From: Pseudomonadota bacterium | GTDB taxonomy: Bacteria > Pseudomonadota > Alphaproteobacteria > Acetobacterales > Acetobacteraceae | NCBI GenBank assembly: GCA_021845835.1 | Contig: JAJZVE010000088.1 | Span: 1-11,252 of the forward strand | Reading direction: 5' to 3' | DNA length: 11,252 nt | Shown here: one piece after another, positions 8,475 to 11,252 of the stretch | Layout: each line of letters starts with the position of its first letter | How positions within the stretch are numbered: the first letter of the stretch is position 1 | Translations under genes and position numbers: made by a program | The notes under the pieces: model-generated | Database searches by the model: none | Seen by the model: only the letters and a program-made list of their open reading frames with translations | Told to the model about the DNA's origin: nothing

Positions 8475-8917
8475 CCGGGCTGGTCATCGACGCCTCCGTC
8501 GCCATCAAATGGGCCGTACCGGAAACCGGAAGCGAGCAGGCGGTGGCGCTGCGGCGCCACGAGCTCGCCGCGCCCGAGTTGCTGATTGCCGAGTGTGCGA
8601 ACGTGCTATGGAAGAAGGTCAAGCGCGGCCAGATCACCCGCGATGAGGCGCTGCTTGCGGCACGGCCGCTCGCGACGGTGGATGTGGAACTGGTGGCGAT
8701 GCGTGCCGCCTTCGAGTCCGCCCTGCGTTGGGCCTGTACGCTCGACCATCCGGCCTACGACTGCGCCTATCTGGCGCTGGCGGAGGCGCGCGATCATCCG
8801 CTCGTCACAGCCGATGCCGCCCTGCAGCGGAAGGTCAGTGCCCTGTCCGCGGGCGCGGGGCGCGTGCGCGTTGTCCATCTGCTCGATATCGGAAAAAATG
8901 GGGAGATCAGAACCTGA
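8471..8917 (+). CDS. vapC: VapC/FitB-family PIN-domain toxin
   Basis: This is a 148-residue PIN-domain ribonuclease, the toxin partner of the preceding ribbon-helix-helix protein. VapC toxins usually cut tRNA or rRNA with Mg, and the specific target cannot be told from sequence. The acidic active-site residues are all present: Asp7 in LVIDASVAIKW, Glu41 in LLIAECANVLWK, Asp97 in HPAYDCAYLALAEAR and Asp115 in LVTADAAL. The protein therefore looks catalytically intact. Length and C-terminus are ordinary for the family. Its start shares ATGA with the antitoxin stop. Its last codons carry the 9-bp repeat also found at the end of trmB, and rimP regulatory DNA begins directly afterwards. Confidence 0.93.
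   Translation: MTGLVIDASVAIKWAVPETGSEQAVALRRHELAAPELLIAECANVLWKKVKRGQITRDEALLAARPLATVDVELVAMRAAFESALRWACTLDHPAYDCAYLALAEARDHPLVTADAALQRKVSALSAGAGRVRVVHLLDIGKNGEIRT
8909..8917. repeat. Right copy of the 9-bp direct repeat
   Basis: AGAACCTGA here is identical to 7232-7240. In both places it encodes the final Arg-Thr-stop in part and ends with TGA. The two copies flank exactly the DNA that is not part of the usual trmB-rimP neighbourhood. Confidence 0.5.
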
Positions 8918-8936
8918 CGCAATGCGTCGTCCGCCC

Positions 8937-8964
8937 TTGCAACCGCCGCCAGGCATGCTAACCT
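8937..8964 (+). promoter_or_regulatory. Putative housekeeping promoter of rimP-nusA
   Basis: TTGCAACC (8937-8944), 12 bases, then GCTAACCT (8957-8964) fits the Caulobacter-type alphaproteobacterial consensus TTGACGS-N10-14-GCTANAWC. Transcription would begin near 8971. The resulting leader of about 50 bases contains the hairpins before rimP. Unlike vapC, which it directly follows, rimP would then have its own promoter. Confidence 0.5.
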
Positions 8965-8973
8965 ACGGTGAAA

Positions 8974-9033
8974 ATGATCTTCCGACTACGGAGGGTGGCC
9001 CTAACGGGCCGCCTTTTTTGTTTTGGACCCTGA
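8974..9033 (+). CDS. Possible 19-residue leader peptide before rimP
   Basis: ATG 8974, preceded by GGTGA (8967-8971), opens [19 protein letters not shown] and stops at 9031-9033. The frame runs through the terminator-like hairpin and ends 11 bases inside rimP in another frame. Ribosomes on it would cover the hairpin and could reinitiate at the rimP TTG. The peptide is too short to recognise, so this is a hypothesis based on its placement only. Confidence 0.25.
   Translation: MIFRLRRVALTGRLFCFGP
8979..8994 (+). repeat. Small hairpin burying an SD-like sequence
   Basis: CTTCCG (8979-8984) pairs with CGGAGG (8989-8994), with one T-G pair, around an ACTA loop. The 3' arm contains GGAGG, an anti-16S sequence, and its last G is also the first paired base of the following terminator stem. 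The two stems therefore compete at their junction. Confidence 0.4.
8994..9019 (+). terminator. Intrinsic-terminator-like hairpin directly before rimP
   Basis: GGTGGCCC (8994-9001) pairs with GGGCCGCC (9006-9013), with one G-U, around a TAAC loop, and is followed at once by T6 (9014-9019), G and T4. This is a textbook intrinsic terminator. It lies after the rimP promoter and ends inside the proposed TTG start region, so it most likely works as an attenuator for rimP-nusA rather than as the end of vapC. Attenuator-like leaders before rimP have been described in other proteobacteria. Termination of the vapC message is the alternative role. Confidence 0.75.
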
Positions 9034-9544
9034 CCAACCACGCCACACCGGACTGGAAGCCCGCCTCGCCGGGATCGTCACGCCCATGCTGGACGGCATG
9101 GGGTACGAGCTGGTGCGTGTCGCTGTCTCCGGCCGTGACCGGCCGACCGTGCAGGTCATGGCCGACCGCGCCGACGGGGCGCCGATGACCGTCGAGGATT
9201 GCGAGGCGATCAGCCGCGCGCTCGGCGCCGTGATCGATGTCGCCGACCCGATGCCGGGCGAATGGACGCTGGAGGTCAGCTCCCCCGGCATCGATCGGCC
9301 GCTCACCCGCATCAAGGACTGGAACCGCTTCGCCGGCCACCTGGCGCGCGCCGAACTCGATCCGCCGCTCGACGGCCGCAGGCGGTTCTCCGGCATCGTG
9401 CTTGGCGCCGATGCCGACCACGCCCGCCTGCGCCTGGACGACGGCAGCGAGGTGACGCTGCCGCTCGCCTCGCTGCGGCGCGCCCGGCTGGTGCTGACCG
9501 ACGCGCTGATCGCCGCCGCCGCAACCCCTCCCCGGACCAACTGA
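9023..9544 (+). CDS. rimP: RimP, 30S ribosome maturation factor
   Basis: RimP assists assembly of the small ribosomal subunit. The 173-residue protein shows the family layout. The N-terminal domain has [14 protein letters not shown] and [12 protein letters not shown], then [19 protein letters not shown]. The hallmark [11 protein letters not shown] precedes a C-terminal SH3-like domain ([44 protein letters not shown]). TTG 9023 is the first possible start after an in-frame TAA at 9002-9004, and the next in-frame ATG would cut into the conserved domain. The TTG sits in the U-tract of the preceding terminator and lacks a normally placed Shine-Dalgarno. nusA follows 12 bases after the stop; the rimP-nusA pairing is conserved in bacteria. 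Confidence 0.95.
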   Translation: MDPDQPRHTGLEARLAGIVTPMLDGMGYELVRVAVSGRDRPTVQVMADRADGAPMTVEDCEAISRALGAVIDVADPMPGEWTLEVSSPGIDRPLTRIKDWNRFAGHLARAELDPPLDGRRRFSGIVLGADADHARLRLDDGSEVTLPLASLRRARLVLTDALIAAAATPPRTN

Positions 9545-9556
9545 GAGGCTCTCGTC

Positions 9557-11098
9557 ATGGATACCGCCATCGCCCGCCCCGAGCTGCTGCTGGTGGCCGA
9601 CGCCGTCGCGCGCGAGAAATCGATCGATCGCGAGGAAGTGCTGGAAGCGATGGAGCAGGCCATCCAGAAGGCCGGCCGCGCCAAGTACGGGCACGAGAAG
9701 GACATCCGCGCCACCATCGACCGCAAGACCGGCGACGTGCGCCTGTCCCGATGGACCGAGGCGGTCGAGACGGTGGAGAACGAGGAGACGCAGATCCCCG
9801 TCCACATCGCGCGCAAGTTCAAGCCCGACATCAAGGTCGGCGAGCACCTGGTCGATCCGCTGCCGCCGATCGATTTCGGCCGCATCGCCGCCCAGACCGC
9901 CAAGCAGGTGATCGTGCAGCGGGTGCGCGAGTACGAGCGCAAGCGCCAGTACGACGAATTCAAGGACCGCGTCGGCGAAATCGTCAACGGCGTGGTCAAG
10001 CGCACCGAATACGGCAACCTGATGGTGGAAATCGGCCGCGCCGAGGCGCTGCTGCGCCGCGACGAGCTGATCCCGCGCGAAAGCTTCCGCAACAGCGACC
10101 GCGTGCGCGCCTATATCTACGATGTGCGCGAGGAGCCGCGCGGGCCGCAGATCTTCCTCTCGCGCACCCATCCCGGCTTCCTCGCCAAGCTGTTCGCGCA
10201 GGAAGTGCCGGAGATCTACGACGGCATCATCGAGATCAAGGCGGTCGCGCGCGACCCCGGCAGCCGCGCCAAGATGGCGGTGATCTCGCGCGATTCCTCG
10301 ATCGACCCGGTCGGCGCCTGCGTCGGCATGCGCGGCTCGCGCGTGCAGGCCGTCGTGCAGGAGCTGCAGGGCGAGAAGATCGACATCATTCCGTGGTCGG
10401 CCAATACGGCGACCTTCGTGGTGAACGCGCTCGCGCCCGCCGAGGTGACCAAGGTGGTGATGGACGAGGAAGGCGGGCGCTGCGAAGTCGTCGTTCCCGA
10501 TGAGCAGCTGTCGCTCGCGATCGGCCGCCGCGGCCAGAACGTGCGGCTGGCGAGCCAACTGACGCGCTGGGACATCGATATCCTCACCGAAGCCGAGGAG
10601 AGCGAGCGCCGCCAGGAGGAATTCCGCCGCCGTACCGGCCTGTTCGTCGAGGCGCTGGACGTGGACGACGTGATCGCCGGGCTGCTGGTCACCGAGGGCT
10701 TCAACACGATCGAGGAACTGGCCTTCACCCCTCCCGACGAGCTGGCCTCGATCGAGGGCTTCGACGAACAGGTGGCGGAGGAGCTGATCCGCCGCGCCGA
10801 GCAGTTCCTGGTGCGCCGCGACAACGAGCTGAACGACCGGCGCATCGCGCTCGGCGTCACCGACGACGTGGCGGCGATCGAAACGCTGACGCCGGCGATG
10901 CTGGTGGCGCTGGGCGAGAAGGGCGTCAGGACGCTCGACGATCTGGCCGATCTCGCCTCCGACGAGCTTGTCGAGGTCGTCGGCGCCGCCAATATGGACG
11001 AAGCGACCGCGAACGACGTGATCATGGCGGCGCGGGCGCACTGGTTCGCTGACGAGGCGCAGGCGCACGACGCGACGGGGGAGGCAGGCCACGACTGA
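9557..11098 (+). CDS. nusA: NusA, transcription termination/antitermination factor
   Basis: NusA binds RNA polymerase and nascent RNA, modulating pausing, termination and antitermination. The 513-residue protein has the RNAP-binding N-terminal domain (about 1-130), an S1 domain (about 138-203), KH1 with GMRG at 257-260, and KH2 with GRRG at 323-326 followed by QNVRLASQLTRWDIDI. Two C-terminal acidic helix-hairpin-helix repeats follow (about 362-420 and 436-496), as in other proteobacteria. The start at 9557 has AGAGG (9544-9548) eight bases before it, overlapping the rimP stop. The last eight bases overlap the proposed start of ylxR. NusA acts on terminator hairpins of the kind seen before rimP, so autoregulation of the operon is plausible. 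Confidence 0.98.
   Translation: MDTAIARPELLLVADAVAREKSIDREEVLEAMEQAIQKAGRAKYGHEKDIRATIDRKTGDVRLSRWTEAVETVENEETQIPVHIARKFKPDIKVGEHLVDPLPPIDFGRIAAQTAKQVIVQRVREYERKRQYDEFKDRVGEIVNGVVKRTEYGNLMVEIGRAEALLRRDELIPRESFRNSDRVRAYIYDVREEPRGPQIFLSRTHPGFLAKLFAQEVPEIYDGIIEIKAVARDPGSRAKMAVISRDSSIDPVGACVGMRGSRVQAVVQELQGEKIDIIPWSANTATFVVNALAPAEVTKVVMDEEGGRCEVVVPDEQLSLAIGRRGQNVRLASQLTRWDIDILTEAEESERRQEEFRRRTGLFVEALDVDDVIAGLLVTEGFNTIEELAFTPPDELASIEGFDEQVAEELIRRAEQFLVRRDNELNDRRIALGVTDDVAAIETLTPAMLVALGEKGVRTLDDLADLASDELVEVVGAANMDEATANDVIMAARAHWFADEAQAHDATGEAGHD
11080..11084 (+). promoter_or_regulatory. Shine-Dalgarno deciding the ylxR start
   Basis: GGAGG lies within nusA codons and ends six bases before ACG 11091. 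It is the strongest Shine-Dalgarno in this part of the window and points to 11091 as the initiation site although the codon is not ATG. Confidence 0.6.
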
Positions 11099-11252
11099 GG
11101 CTCTCGCCCCAGCCGACGCGGCGGACGATGACGAGGCGGAACGCGGACCGCTCCGCCGCTGCGCAGTGACGCGCGAGCGGCTGCCGAAGGAGCGGATGAT
11201 CCGCTTCGTCGTGGCACCCGACCGCATGGTGGTGGCCGACCTGGCTGCACGT
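11091..11252 (+). CDS. ylxR: YlxR/DUF448 RNA-binding protein, N-terminal part
   Basis: The gene is cut by the window end, leaving 54 codons. After an acidic N-terminus (residues 9-17) the sequence LRRCAVTRERLPKERMIRFV and then APDRMVVADLAAR matches the start of the YlxR/DUF448 fold, a small RNA-binding protein usually encoded between nusA and infB. In this frame there is no ATG, GTG or TTG between the stop at 11019-11021 and GTG 11166, which already lies inside the conserved domain. ACG 11091 follows GGAGG (11080-11084) at the right spacing and gives a protein beginning (M)TEALAPADAAD. I infer an ACG start, or an ATG altered by a recent mutation or sequence error. Family identity is secure; the start is not. 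Confidence 0.85.

Noticed and set aside
7241..8930. CRISPR array, tRNA gene or insertion sequence in the accessory segment
   Set aside because: No regularly spaced repeats, no tRNA cloverleaf and no transposase or integrase frame were seen. Only the 9-bp flanking repeat suggests insertion.
8963..11227. Minus-strand 754-residue frame over rimP-nusA
   Set aside because: It is antisense to two well-supported genes and low in complexity. Its length reflects GC bias.

Overview
This is a high-GC (about 70% by eye in the core genes) alphaproteobacterial chromosomal segment. Every confidently recognised gene lies on the + strand. The order grpE-dnaK-dnaJ-dapB-metK-trmB-[accessory segment]-rimP-nusA-ylxR, together with the protein sequences, suggests Rhodospirillales and most likely Acetobacteraceae. 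That placement is inferred from gene order and sequence style, not from a search.

Layout. Positions 1-368 hold no gene I can recognise. They contain a convincing RpoH (sigma-32) type promoter at 56-83 and a long, hairpin-rich leader before grpE. Positions 369-4245 encode the DnaK chaperone machine: GrpE nucleotide exchange factor, DnaK and DnaJ. A 16-bp stem-loop sits between dnaK and dnaJ. Positions 4460-7240 hold housekeeping metabolism and tRNA modification: dapB (lysine and cell-wall synthesis), metK (S-adenosylmethionine synthesis) and trmB (tRNA m7G46 methylation). TrmB consumes the SAM that MetK makes, and trmB appears to start inside the metK stop.

Positions 7241-8917 look like an inserted accessory segment. 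They contain a roughly 51% GC gene with a helix-hairpin-helix-like core, a damaged or orphan Xre/MbcA/ParS-type antitoxin fragment, and a FitA/VapB-FitB/VapC type II toxin-antitoxin pair. A 9-bp direct repeat (AGAACCTGA) ends exactly at the trmB stop and again at the vapC stop, so it brackets the segment.

Positions 8918-11252 begin the transcription/translation operon rimP-nusA-ylxR, whose usual continuation (infB) would lie past the window. It has a good alphaproteobacterial promoter, a short leader with a possible 19-residue leader peptide, and a textbook intrinsic-terminator hairpin immediately before rimP. The rimP start codon, a TTG, lies in the U-tract.

The most unusual theme is start codons. 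Three genes have no normal start in reach: trmB (CTG overlapping the metK stop as CTGA), rimP (TTG after an attenuator) and ylxR (ACG overlapping nusA, with a strong, well-spaced Shine-Dalgarno). For trmB and ylxR the base that departs from ATG is synonymous in the upstream overlapping gene. I saw no complete novel multi-gene system. The points most worth a second look are the rimP leader, the non-AUG starts and the bracketed accessory segment.
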